Positions 1 to 8,067 of a stretch of DNA of 22,986 nt are shown in pieces (within the stretch, counting starts at the first letter, position 1; every line of letters starts with the position of its first letter). This stretch comes from DASYYE01 sp035946955 (lineage in GTDB: Bacteria > Actinomycetota > Actinomycetes > Streptosporangiales > Streptosporangiaceae). The position numbers and the translations under genes are program-made. The stretch is from positions 1 to 22,986 of the forward strand of contig DASYYE010000136.1 of assembly GCA_035946955.1 (NCBI GenBank). Reading direction: 5' to 3'. The notes beneath the pieces are model-generated. The model ran no database searches and was not told the DNA's origin. It saw only the letters and a program-made list of their open reading frames with translations.

Positions 1-954
1 GATGTCGCGGCCAGGGGCTTCCACCACGCCGTCGGTGTAGAGCATCAGTGCGTCGCCGGGCCGCAGCATCCCGCGCTCAGGCACCAGGCGCAGGTCGCTG
101 ACTGCCCCGAGCACGATGCCGTGTGCCTGGGTCAGGCGCCATGTGCCGCTGGCGGCGTCGAAATGGGCGGCTGGCGGGTGGCCGGCCGAAGCGAGCCCGT
201 AGTCGCCGGTCGCGAGGTCGAGCGTGAGGTGGATGGCGGTCACGAAACCCTCCGTGGCGGGCCCGCGGTGCAGGTAGGCGTTGCAGGATGGCAGGAACTC
301 CCCCTGCGGCACCGACCCGAGCAGCCCGCCGAACGCGCCAGAGAGCAGCAGTGCCCGGGTGCCCGCACTGACTCCCTTGCCAGCCACGTCAACGAGCGCC
401 ACCTCGAGGGTCTTGCCGTCGCAGGACGACACCAGGAAGTCGCCGCCGAACGACGACCCGCCCGCGGGCCGCAGGACCGACACCGACCCCCAGCCCTCTG
501 GCAGCTCCGGCAGGGTGCCCTGCGCGCGGATACGGTCGCGCAACTCGATCAGCATGGCTTCGCCCCGCAGGCCCTGCATACCCAGCTTCTCCCTGGCCCG
601 TGCCAGCGCGTGGGCCACCATGGCGGTGACCACGACCGTGGCGACCAGCCCCGGCCCGACCCGGCCGTTCACCGCGTCGAACGCGAGGCCGAGCGCGATC
701 AGCCCGAACAGGATCCGCAGTGCCCGTGGCCACAGCAGCAGCCCACCGGCCAGCACCGGCAGGATCAGCAGGGACGGTGAGAGCCATGACCGCGGCGAGT
801 ACACCGCGGCCACGCTGAGCGCGACAGTGGCCAGTGCGAGGCCGAACGCGGCCCGCCGGTTGCCCGTAATGAACTGTCGCCTGACCCACCCGCGGACGCC
901 TTTCGTGGCAGCGCGGGTCACGGTCAGTGGGTGTGCCCAGCCCGGTGAAACCAT
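1..954 (-). CDS. SpoIIE-family PP2C protein serine/threonine phosphatase, membrane-anchored (3' end cut by window)
   Basis: Reading the minus strand from ATG at 954 gives 318 residues with no stop before the left edge, so the C-terminus is missing. Residues about 38-120 hold three to four hydrophobic segments and a following amphipathic linker (about 118-145). Residues from about 155 match the SpoIIE/PP2C fold: metal-binding aspartates lie in SFGGDF (D172) and LVDVAGKG (D189), SAGHPP lies at 256-261, and the hallmark LMLYTDGVVEA at 303-313 contains D308. The family dephosphorylates phosphoserine or phosphothreonine proteins, in actinomycetes often anti-sigma-factor antagonists; the substrate here is unknown and no partner gene is adjacent. 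No PAS or GAF sensor is visible, so the membrane part may be the input. The start was chosen because an in-frame stop lies upstream at 1003-1005 and no other good start exists. There is no clear Shine-Dalgarno; TATACA lies at 966-971. Confidence 0.88.
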   Translation of the reverse strand, partial: MVSPGWAHPLTVTRAATKGVRGWVRRQFITGNRRAAFGLALATVALSVAAVYSPRSWLSPSLLILPVLAGGLLLWPRALRILFGLIALGLAFDAVNGRVGPGLVATVVVTAMVAHALARAREKLGMQGLRGEAMLIELRDRIRAQGTLPELPEGWGSVSVLRPAGGSSFGGDFLVSSCDGKTLEVALVDVAGKGVSAGTRALLLSGAFGGLLGSVPQGEFLPSCNAYLHRGPATEGFVTAIHLTLDLATGDYGLASAGHPPAAHFDAASGTWRLTQAHGIVLGAVSDLRLVPERGMLRPGDALMLYTDGVVEAPGRDI

Positions 955-965
955 GATGGCCGCAC

Positions 966-971
966 TGTATA
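966..971 (-). promoter_or_regulatory. Possible -10 box of the SpoIIE-family gene
   Basis: The minus strand reads TATACA 11 nt upstream of the ATG at 954, with no Shine-Dalgarno between. A transcript starting about 7 nt after the hexamer would have a leader of only about 5 nt. No convincing -35 is seen; TTACTG lies 19 bp upstream. This is inference from sequence only. Confidence 0.3.
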
Positions 972-1051
972 TGCCAGCCCGCAGAAATGGCAGTAACCGA
1001 GGTCAGGCGCACATGGCAACTTGTCACACGGGTGGCCGCACGGGCAGCCGG

Positions 1052-1062
1052 TAGCCTACGGT
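1052..1062 (+). promoter_or_regulatory. Possible -10 boxes for the Eis-like gene
   Basis: Two overlapping TAnnnT hexamers, TAGCCT (1052-1057) and TACGGT (1057-1062), lie about 50 nt before the ATG at 1111 and upstream of its Shine-Dalgarno. TTGTCA at 1021-1026 resembles a -35 but is 25-30 bp away, too far for a normal spacer. This is weak evidence. Confidence 0.25.
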
Positions 1063-1110
1063 CCGCAGACCGCGGGCGCGTCCAGGTGCGCCAGAGGAGG
1101 AAGGCGGGGC

Positions 1111-2394
1111 ATGACTACCTATCCGATCCGCCCCATCACCGCCGACGAACTGACCGGCTACACGCGGGTCTTCGACCACGCCTTCCACCACCAGTCCCAG
1201 ACCGGGCCCGAGGACCCGGCCCGGGCGTCGCGGATGGAGTTCGACCGCACACTGGCCGCCTTCGACGGTCCGGAGATCGTCGGCACCGCCGGCGTGTTCA
1301 GCTTCCAGATGAGGGTGCCTGGTGCCCTGGTCCCGGTCGCCGGGGTGACCATGGTCTCGGTGCTGCCCTCACACCGCCGCCGCGGCATCCTCACCTCACT
1401 CATGCGGCGACAGCTTGACGACGTGGCAGCCCGTGGCGAGGCCGTGGCGGCGTTGTGGGCCTCCGAGGCGGGCATCTACGGCCGGTTCGGCTACGGGCCA
1501 GCGGCCTGGCACACGAACTACCGCGTGTTCCGCGGCGAGGGCGTGATGGTTTCCGGCCCAGCAGCATCGGACAGGTCACTGCGGCTGCGTATCGCCGAGC
1601 CAGCCGCGGTCCGCGCAGAACTAGCAAAGGTGTACGAGCTGGTACTTGCCGAGCGGCCCGGGCTCTGGGCACGCAGCGCCGCGTGGTGGGACCGTGTGCT
1701 TGCCGACCCTGTGGAGGAGCGCGGCGGGGACACCGCAAAGCGGTGCGTGCTGGCCGAAGACGACCAGGGCCCGCGTGGGTATGCCCTGTTCCGCGGGCGC
1801 TCACGGTGGGACACCCAGACCGGCCTGGCAGACTCCCAGGTCACGGTCATCGAGGCCATGTCCGCCGACCCGGCGGCCACGGCCGCGCTGTGGGGGGACC
1901 TGCTCAGCCGCGACCTCACCTCCGAAGTCCAGGCCGCCATCCGCCCGGTGGACGACCCCCTGCTGCACCTGCTGGCCGACCCGCGCCGGCTCAGGGCCTC
2001 CGTGAGCGACAACCTGTGGGTCCGGCTGGTCGACGTCGCCGCTGCACTGACCCAGCGCCGCTATGCCTGCCCGGTCGATGTGGTGATCGACGTCACCGAC
2101 CGCCTATGCCCCCCCAACGAAGGCCACTGGCGGCTGGCCACGGACACGGCGGGAGACGGCACCTCCCGGGCCACGCTGGCGGCTGAGGGTTTTGGCGGGA
2201 CGTGCGAGCGCACGTCGGCCCCGGCGGATGTGGCCCTGACGGTCGAGGCACTCGGCGCGGCCTACCTGGGCGGCACCCGGCTGGGCACGCTCGCCCGGGC
2301 CGGCCTGGCCACCGAGGCGACACCCGGTGCCCTGGCCGCTCTCTCCACCGCCCTGTCCTGGGACCCTGCCCCCTGGTGCCCCCTGATCTTCTGA
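1111..2394 (+). CDS. Eis-like GNAT N-acetyltransferase
   Basis: The product has 427 residues, about the usual size of the Eis family (tandem GNAT domains plus a C-terminal SCP2-like domain). Motif A for acetyl-CoA binding is VSVLPSHRRRGIL at 82-94. GRFGYGP at 124-130 holds Y128, which matches the general-acid tyrosine (Y126) of M. tuberculosis Eis. The protein ends in Phe (CPLIF), matching the family's use of the C-terminal carboxylate as general base. Eis enzymes acetylate several amines of aminoglycosides and lysines of some proteins; the substrate here is unknown. The reading frame is open further upstream, but ATG 1111 is preferred because AGAGGAGG at 1093-1100 sits 10 nt before it and the residues upstream do not resemble the family. 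It diverges from the phosphatase gene. Confidence 0.88.
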   Translation: MTTYPIRPITADELTGYTRVFDHAFHHQSQTGPEDPARASRMEFDRTLAAFDGPEIVGTAGVFSFQMRVPGALVPVAGVTMVSVLPSHRRRGILTSLMRRQLDDVAARGEAVAALWASEAGIYGRFGYGPAAWHTNYRVFRGEGVMVSGPAASDRSLRLRIAEPAAVRAELAKVYELVLAERPGLWARSAAWWDRVLADPVEERGGDTAKRCVLAEDDQGPRGYALFRGRSRWDTQTGLADSQVTVIEAMSADPAATAALWGDLLSRDLTSEVQAAIRPVDDPLLHLLADPRRLRASVSDNLWVRLVDVAAALTQRRYACPVDVVIDVTDRLCPPNEGHWRLATDTAGDGTSRATLAAEGFGGTCERTSAPADVALTVEALGAAYLGGTRLGTLARAGLATEATPGALAALSTALSWDPAPWCPLIF

Positions 2395-2441
2395 CCCCGC
2401 GGCGATGTACCCAGCCCCCGATGTGCACTGCCTGGCCTGTT

Positions 2442-2466
2442 TGCCCGGAGCGTGGTGTCCGGGGCA
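2442..2466 (+). terminator. Possible hairpin terminator after the Eis-like gene
   Basis: TGCCCGGA (2442-2449) can pair with TCCGGGGCA (2458-2466) with one bulged G, leaving an 8-nt loop, about 47 nt after the stop codon at 2394. No U-tract follows, which is common in high-GC actinomycetes. It could equally be a chance GC-rich pairing. Confidence 0.25.
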
Positions 2467-2487
2467 CTCTGGGCAGTGGAGGGTGTG

Positions 2488-2958
2488 ATGGCGGGCATGA
2501 AGATCACTGTTGACGCGGCTATGCGGGCCAGGGACGTGTCCAGGCCCCGCCCGGACCAGGAGGCCGCAGCAGAGTCAGTGGCCCGCGGCTCAGGCGGGAC
2601 CGCGCACCCGGCACCACCGCGGCGCCCCGTCACGCAGGACGCACCCGAACGGCCCAGCGGCCCCGTGCGGCAGGAGCGGCAGCCAAAGCCACCAGGCGCG
2701 CGGCGGGCCACAGAGCAAGCGGCGGGCCGCCGCACACCAACGGAGCCAGACCAGGGATCGGCAGTCCAGCGTGGCGCACCTGACAAGACATACGGTGCAG
2801 CGCCGCCGACAGCAGGCAGCCAGCCTGTGCGCGAGGTCACCGCGACGCCGGACACTGGCGTTACGACGCGGCGGCGCATCCGGCGGCGCCTGCCCCATGG
2901 CGAGGGCCAAGGCGGGCCTGAGCCAGGCCAGCCCGGCCGCGTGCCGCCCGGGCGCTGA
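2488..2958 (+). CDS. Hypothetical Pro/Arg-rich, probably disordered protein
   Basis: The product has 156 residues from ATG 2488. I do not recognise the family. The first 24 residues (MAGMKITVDAAMRARDVSRP...) look ordered and could form one helix. The remainder is rich in Pro, Arg, Gly, Gln and Ala, with no hydrophobic core, membrane segment or cysteines, and the tail has a basic patch RRRIRRR. GGAGGG at 2476-2481 gives a Shine-Dalgarno 6 nt before the start. The stop TGA at 2956-2958 is one base from the convergent rpiB stop, and the gene fits neatly between its neighbours, which supports a real gene. Against this, third-position GC bias is weaker than in neighbouring genes. An alternative start is ATG 2497, which gives MKITVDAAM. 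Confidence 0.5.
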   Translation: MAGMKITVDAAMRARDVSRPRPDQEAAAESVARGSGGTAHPAPPRRPVTQDAPERPSGPVRQERQPKPPGARRATEQAAGRRTPTEPDQGSAVQRGAPDKTYGAAPPTAGSQPVREVTATPDTGVTTRRRIRRRLPHGEGQGGPEPGQPGRVPPGR

Positions 2959-2959
2959 C

Positions 2960-3436
2960 TCAGCTGGTGCCGGGCAGCGGTGGCAGGTCGTGGGACTCTT
3001 CGTAGCTGGCGATCATCCCCAGCCGCCTGACATGCCGGGCCTCACCGGAGAACGGGGTCTCCAGGAAGACCTTGGTGAACGCCACGGCCTCCTCGACCGT
3101 GTTCATGCGTGCGCCGAGGCTCAGCACGTTGGCGTCGTTGTGCAGGCGCGCGAGACGGGCGGTCTCCTCGCTCCAGGCCAGGGCCGCACGGATGCCGGGG
3201 ATCTTGTTGGCGGCCATCTGCTCGCCATTGCCTGACCCCCCGATCACGATCCCCAGGCTGCCGGGGTCAGCGGCGGTCAATGCTGCGGCCCGCATGACAT
3301 AGGGCGGGTAGTCGTCGTCAGCGTGGTAGGACGCGGGACCGCAGTCGGTCACTTCGTGTCCCGCCAAGACCACCCACTCGGCGAGCACGGCCTTCAGTTC
3401 AAAACCGGCATGGTCGGACCCGAGATAGACGTGCAC
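2960..3436 (-). CDS. rpiB: Ribose-5-phosphate isomerase B (RpiB/LacAB family)
   Basis: The product has 158 residues and interconverts ribose-5-phosphate and ribulose-5-phosphate in the non-oxidative pentose phosphate pathway, in the cytosol. Visible motifs are YLGSDHAGFELK at the N-terminus (D8, H9), DCGPASYHADDDYP (31-44), GGSGNGEQMAANK (66-78) and GARMNTVEEA. As in M. tuberculosis RpiB, the E. coli-type catalytic Cys is absent and Glu follows GSGNG (E72), so this is the actinobacterial, glutamate-based subtype. The start is GTG 3436, because GGGAG lies about 9 nt upstream and the family's conserved N-terminus begins here. The frame stays open to an ATG at 3520, but those extra 28 residues are Arg/Pro-rich and not family-like. 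It is convergent with the hypothetical gene at 2488-2958 and divergent from pepN. Confidence 0.95.
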   Translation of the reverse strand: MHVYLGSDHAGFELKAVLAEWVVLAGHEVTDCGPASYHADDDYPPYVMRAAALTAADPGSLGIVIGGSGNGEQMAANKIPGIRAALAWSEETARLARLHNDANVLSLGARMNTVEEAVAFTKVFLETPFSGEARHVRRLGMIASYEESHDLPPLPGTS

Positions 3437-3551
3437 GCGCGCCAGTCTCCCATGGCGGGGGCGCGGCCGGGTACGAGGCCCGTCGGCCTGTCTCGTACCT
3501 CGTTGCGGCGACTTCCGCACCTCACTGGCTTAATCACGCCAGCCGCCAACA

Positions 3552-3580
3552 TGGATCAATGGCATCTGGGCAGGTAGGGT
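3552..3580 (+). promoter_or_regulatory. Candidate promoter of pepN
   Basis: TGGATC (3552-3557) and TAGGGT (3575-3580) are separated by 17 bp, giving a predicted start near 3587 and a leader of about 46 nt that includes AAGGGA before the GTG start. The -35 matches the consensus at only three positions. This is inference only. Confidence 0.3.
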
Positions 3581-3632
3581 CAGACGACGGTCAAACCAAC
3601 GGCTGTGCCGGCAGCAGGCGAAGGGACGCTCC

Positions 3633-6176
3633 GTGCCTAACACCCTCACTCGCGACGAAGCCCGCGAACGGGCCCGGTTGCTCGAGGTCCGGTCCTACCG
3701 GGTCCACCTCGATGTGACCCACGGCGAGCCAACCTTCACCTCGGTCACCACCGTTGACTTCGGGTGCAGGTCCCCAGGTGCCAGCACTTTCATCGACCTG
3801 GCCGCCACAGCGGTCGAGGAGGTCACGCTCAACGGCGTGCCGCTGCCAGCTGGGTCATTCGACGGCAGGCGGATCACCTTGACCGGCCTGGCCGCCGACA
3901 ACGAACTGCGGGTCAGCGCACAGTGCGCCTACTCCCGCTCCGGTGAGGGCCTGCACCGGTTCACCGACCCCGCCGACGGGGCGGTCTACCTCTACAGCGA
4001 CCTGGAGACCTTCGACGCCCACCGGCTCTACGCGTGTTTCGACCAGCCCGACCTCAAAGCGACATTCGAGCTGGCCATGACCGTGCCGCGGGGCTGGGAG
4101 GTCGTCTCCAACGAGGCTCCGGACGTCACGGGTGAGGCCGTTGCCGGTGGCGAGCTGTGGCACTTCCCGCCCACTCCCGTGCTGCCGACCTATATCACCG
4201 CGGTCGTGGCGGGCCCCTACTACGTGGTCCGCGACAGTTTCGAGGACATCCCGCTCGGCCTGTACTGCCGTCAGTCGCTGGCGCGCTACCTCGACCCGGA
4301 CGAGCTGTTCGAGGTGACCAGGCAGGGGTTCGGGTTCTTCCACGAGGCGTTTGACCTGCGTTACCCGTTCGGCAAGTACGACCAGGTCTTCGTGCCGGAG
4401 TTCAAGGCCGGGGCGATGGAGAACGCCGGGTGCGTGACCTTCCTGGAGGACTACGTCTTCCGGTCCCGCGTCACCGACTTCGCCCGGCAGAACCGGGCCA
4501 GCACCATCCTCCACGAGATGGCCCACATGTGGTTCGGTGACCTGGTCACCATGCGGTGGTGGGACGACCTGTGGCTGAACGAGTCGTTCGCCACCTGGGC
4601 AGCCACGCTCGCCCAGGCAGAGGCCACCCGCTGGCGTGATGCGTGGACCGAGTTCGCACAGGTGCAGAAGGCCTGGGCCTACCGGCAGGACCAGCTGCCC
4701 ACGACCCACCCGATCTCCGCGGAAGTCCCAGACATCGCGACTGTCGAGGTCAATTTCGACGGCATCACCTACGCCAAGGGCGCGGCGGTGATCAAGCAGC
4801 TCGTCGCCTACGTCGGCATGGACAACTTCCTCACCGGGGTGCGCACCTACTTCCGCAGGCACGCCTGGGGCAATGCCACCCTGGCGGACCTGCTGGCCCC
4901 GCTGGAGGAGGCGTCCGGACGCGACCTGTCCGGCTGGGCCAAACAGTGGCTGCAGTCGGCAGGGGTCAACACGCTGCGTCCGGACATCCAGGTCGGCCCG
5001 GACGGCCGGTTCGCCGAGTTCGCGGTCAGGCAGGAGGCCACCGCGTCACACCCGATGCTGCGCGACCACCGCATCGCGATCGGCCTGTACAACCGGACCA
5101 GCGAGGGGCTGGTGCGCCAGCAGCGGGTCGAGTGCGACGTCACCGGCGAACTCACGGTAGTGAACGAACTGGCCGGAGCGCCCAGCCCGGACCTGGTGCT
5201 CATCAACGACGAAGACCTCACCTACGCCAAGGTGCGGCTGGACCCGCGTTCGCTCGCGACACTGCACACCAGCATCGGTGAGTTCACCGACTCGCTGCCC
5301 GCGGCACTGTGCTGGGGGGCGACGTGGGACATGTGCCGCGACGCCGAACTGGCCGCCCGCGAGTACCTGCGCCTGGTCATCACCGGGGTCTCCTCGGTCA
5401 CCAGCATCGCGATGACCCAGACGCTGCTGCGCCAGGCTGGCGCGGCACTGAGCCGGTACACGGACCCGGCTTGGCGCCAGGCTGGCAGCGAGTATGCGGC
5501 CAGGGAGTTCCGGGGGCTGCTGGCGCGGGCAGAGCCAGGCTCCGATGAGCAGCTCGCCTACGCCCAGGCGCTCATCGGGGTGGCGAGCACCCCGGCTGAT
5601 GTGGCCTTCCTGGCTGCGCTGCGGGACGGGTCAGCGGTAGTGGACGGCCTCGTCATCGACACCGACCTGCGGTGGTCGGTGCTGCGCCGGCTGGTGAGCG
5701 CGGGCGTCGCGGGTGAGGCCGAGATCGCCGCCGAAGCGGCCCAGGACGCCACGGACGCGGGCGCACGGCGGGCGGCCGGGTGCCGGGCCGCGATCCCGGA
5801 CGCAGCGGCCAAGGAGGCCGCGTGGGATCTGATCATGTCCGGGTCGGTCTCCGGTGCCATGTTCCGCGCGGTGCTGAGCGGGTTCGCCGACCCGAACCAC
5901 CTGGACCTGCTCGAGCCATTCCAGCAGCGGTACTTCGACTCAGTCTGCCGCGTCTGGCAGGAGTGGTCCATGGACACGGCGCAGTACTTCGCCACTTACG
6001 CCTACCCGCTGGCCGTCTCCCCGTCGGTGGTCCAGGCCACCGACGACCTGATCGCACGCGCTGACCCGCCGGACGCGCTGCGGCGGCTGCTCCTGGAGGG
6101 CCGCGACGGTGTGCAACGCGCCATGCGGTGCCAGGAATGCGACCGCCAGGCCGGCAGCCGGGAAACGGCGTCCTAG
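3633..6176 (+). CDS. pepN: Aminopeptidase N (M1 family zinc metallopeptidase)
   Basis: The product has 847 residues, the usual size for actinobacterial PepN. It removes N-terminal amino acids from peptides, normally in the cytosol; no signal peptide is visible. The substrate-anchoring motif GAMEN is at 260-264. The zinc site is HEMAH (H294, E295, H298) plus E317 in LWLNESFA, and the transition-state tyrosine is probably Y380 in GITYAKGAA. The N-terminal beta-saddle domain covers about 1-200, the thermolysin-like domain about 200-440, and an ERAP1-like helical C-terminal domain about 525-835. The start is GTG 3633 with AAGGGA at 3621-3626. The stop TAG at 6174-6176 overlaps the TAG of the convergent malQ within the palindrome CCTAGG. 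Confidence 0.97.
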   Translation: MPNTLTRDEARERARLLEVRSYRVHLDVTHGEPTFTSVTTVDFGCRSPGASTFIDLAATAVEEVTLNGVPLPAGSFDGRRITLTGLAADNELRVSAQCAYSRSGEGLHRFTDPADGAVYLYSDLETFDAHRLYACFDQPDLKATFELAMTVPRGWEVVSNEAPDVTGEAVAGGELWHFPPTPVLPTYITAVVAGPYYVVRDSFEDIPLGLYCRQSLARYLDPDELFEVTRQGFGFFHEAFDLRYPFGKYDQVFVPEFKAGAMENAGCVTFLEDYVFRSRVTDFARQNRASTILHEMAHMWFGDLVTMRWWDDLWLNESFATWAATLAQAEATRWRDAWTEFAQVQKAWAYRQDQLPTTHPISAEVPDIATVEVNFDGITYAKGAAVIKQLVAYVGMDNFLTGVRTYFRRHAWGNATLADLLAPLEEASGRDLSGWAKQWLQSAGVNTLRPDIQVGPDGRFAEFAVRQEATASHPMLRDHRIAIGLYNRTSEGLVRQQRVECDVTGELTVVNELAGAPSPDLVLINDEDLTYAKVRLDPRSLATLHTSIGEFTDSLPAALCWGATWDMCRDAELAAREYLRLVITGVSSVTSIAMTQTLLRQAGAALSRYTDPAWRQAGSEYAAREFRGLLARAEPGSDEQLAYAQALIGVASTPADVAFLAALRDGSAVVDGLVIDTDLRWSVLRRLVSAGVAGEAEIAAEAAQDATDAGARRAAGCRAAIPDAAAKEAAWDLIMSGSVSGAMFRAVLSGFADPNHLDLLEPFQQRYFDSVCRVWQEWSMDTAQYFATYAYPLAVSPSVVQATDDLIARADPPDALRRLLLEGRDGVQRAMRCQECDRQAGSRETAS

Positions 6177-8032
6177 GCGCGGGTGTACTGGCCAGCTACC
6201 GGCGCGACGGCGCTGACGGCGGCCAGCACGCCCGGGTTGGCGGCCAGGTCTTCGATCAGCAGGGGGCGGCCTTCGCCGTCGCACAGCGGCACCCGCCAGT
6301 TGGGGTACTCATCCGTGGTGCCCGGCATGTTCTGTGGGCGGCGCTCCCCCACCACATCCGCGAGTGACACCCCGACGAGGGCCGAGGGCGTGCGGGCGAG
6401 GTAGCCATACAGTGCGGTGGTGAACTCGGCCGGGCCCGGGGCCTGGCCGGGCCGCAGCAGGCCCTCCTTGACCAGGGCAGCGCACCAGCCAGCCACCATG
6501 GTCCGTGCGCGTGCCTCTTCCTCCTCGACCGGGTTGGTGAGCATGCCCAGGGCCGCGCGGAACGTGACCTGCTCGCCGGCGAAGAACGCCGCCGCGGGCG
6601 GGACGTCGTGCGTGCCGACCGTGGCCAGGCAGGCACGGCGCCACTGCGGCGGCGGCAGCGGGGAGCCGTCGGCCCGGCGCTCGAACCACAACATCGAGGT
6701 GCCGATCACCTGCCGCGCCGCCAGGTAGTCATGCACCCACGGTTCGACCGTCCCGAGGTCCTCGCCGATCGCGAGCGCCCCGGCGCGTGCCGCCTCGCTG
6801 GTGAACACGCCCACGGTGGCGTCGTGGGGGTATCGGACGTAGGTGCCCTGGCTGGCCGGCATCCCGGCAGGCACCCACCAGAGCCGGAAGAATCCCATCA
6901 CGTGGTCGGCCCGCAGGCCGCCGCTATGGCGCAGCGCAGCGCGGATGAGCTCTACCAGTGGCCGGTACCCGGTGGCCGCGAGCCGGCCCGGGTGCCACGG
7001 CACCTGGGCCCAGTCCTGGCCGCGCTGGTTGAACTCATCCGGTGGCGCGCCCAGGCTCATCCCAGGCACGGTGACGTCAGCCTGGGCCCAGAAGTCGGCG
7101 CCACCGGGGTGGGACCCCACGGCCAGGTCGCCGATGACGCCGATGTCCATGCCCGCCGCCCGCGCGGTAGCCTGTGCCGCTGCCCGCTGCCCGTCGGCGA
7201 CCCACTGCAGCCAGGCGTGGAACCGGGCTGGCGCGGCGAGCCGGTGCCGCTCCTGGTCCACCGCGGCGGAGCCTGCCCGCCGCAGCGGGCCTGGCCAGGC
7301 CCGGCAGTCGGGCCCGTGGACCTCGGCCAGGGCGCACCACACCGCCCAGTCCTGCAGGGCCTGGCCTTGGGCCACCAGGAACCGCTCGAAGGCCGCCTGG
7401 CGGCCCGCTGCCAGCGGCTGGGCGTGGACGGCCGTCAAAGCGCTGCGTTTGGCGTGCCACACCGCGTCACGGTCGATCAGGTCCGGGGTGGCGTTGCGGG
7501 CACGCAACGGCGCGGCCAGGTCGTTGATGCGCTGGCGCTGCTCGGCGGGCAGGCATGTGTACTCGGGGATGTCCTCCACCCGCAGGTAGAGGGGGCTGAT
7601 GAACCGCCGGCTCATCGGGAGGTAGGGCGACGGGCTCACCGGGGGGACCGGCTCGGCCGCGTGCAACGGGTTGGTCAGCACGAAACCGGCACCGAGTTCG
7701 CGGCCACTCCACGCTGCCAGTGCGGCCAGGTCGGCGAAGTCGCCGTGCCCCCATGACCCGCGTGACCGCAGCGAGTAGAGCTGGACGGTGAATCCCCAGT
7801 TCCGCCGCGCCGGTGCCGGGGCGAGCGGGTACCTGGCGGGTTTGGGAGGGCGCGGCCATGCGGCCACCGGGCCGAGGGCGTCGAGGACGGCACGCAGGGT
7901 GTCGTCCCCGACCTCGACCCGCTGTCCCCGCCAGTCCCGGTAGGAGGTTGCCACCCCCCGTGCCTGGGCCTGGCGCCGCACGTGGCGGCTGGTCACTGTG
8001 GTCTCCGGCGGCAGTGGCCGACGCATGCCCAT
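6173..8032 (-). CDS. malQ: 4-alpha-glucanotransferase (amylomaltase, GH77)
   Basis: The product has 619 residues and transfers alpha-1,4-glucan segments between maltodextrins in cytosolic maltose/glycogen metabolism. GH77 landmarks are visible: FTVQLYSLRSRGSWGHGDF (81-99), DIGVIGDLAVG (296-306), the nucleophile in LRADHVMGFFRLWWVP (D376), the acid/base in AIGEDLGTVEP (E424) and the third acid in TVGTHDVPP (D476). Residues 15-55 resemble the N-terminal helical part of actinobacterial MalQ, but the following beta-sandwich seen in many roughly 700-residue homologues seems absent, with about 25 linker residues in its place. The ATG at 8032 was taken; ATG 8026 is equally possible, and neither has an obvious Shine-Dalgarno. 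It lies 35 bp downstream of the phosphoesterase gene, so co-transcription is possible although the functions are not obviously linked. Confidence 0.94.
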   Translation of the reverse strand: MGMRRPLPPETTVTSRHVRRQAQARGVATSYRDWRGQRVEVGDDTLRAVLDALGPVAAWPRPPKPARYPLAPAPARRNWGFTVQLYSLRSRGSWGHGDFADLAALAAWSGRELGAGFVLTNPLHAAEPVPPVSPSPYLPMSRRFISPLYLRVEDIPEYTCLPAEQRQRINDLAAPLRARNATPDLIDRDAVWHAKRSALTAVHAQPLAAGRQAAFERFLVAQGQALQDWAVWCALAEVHGPDCRAWPGPLRRAGSAAVDQERHRLAAPARFHAWLQWVADGQRAAAQATARAAGMDIGVIGDLAVGSHPGGADFWAQADVTVPGMSLGAPPDEFNQRGQDWAQVPWHPGRLAATGYRPLVELIRAALRHSGGLRADHVMGFFRLWWVPAGMPASQGTYVRYPHDATVGVFTSEAARAGALAIGEDLGTVEPWVHDYLAARQVIGTSMLWFERRADGSPLPPPQWRRACLATVGTHDVPPAAAFFAGEQVTFRAALGMLTNPVEEEEARARTMVAGWCAALVKEGLLRPGQAPGPAEFTTALYGYLARTPSALVGVSLADVVGERRPQNMPGTTDEYPNWRVPLCDGEGRPLLIEDLAANPGVLAAVSAVAPVAGQYTRA

Positions 8033-8067
8033 AGTTCGCTATTCTGCCGGCCACAGCGGCGGCTTGC

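Noticed and set aside
281..1054. Open frames on both strands (plus 281-1054, minus 389-1027) across the left end
   Set aside because: The minus-strand frame from ATG 954 to the edge carries PP2C motifs and membrane helices; the others do not.
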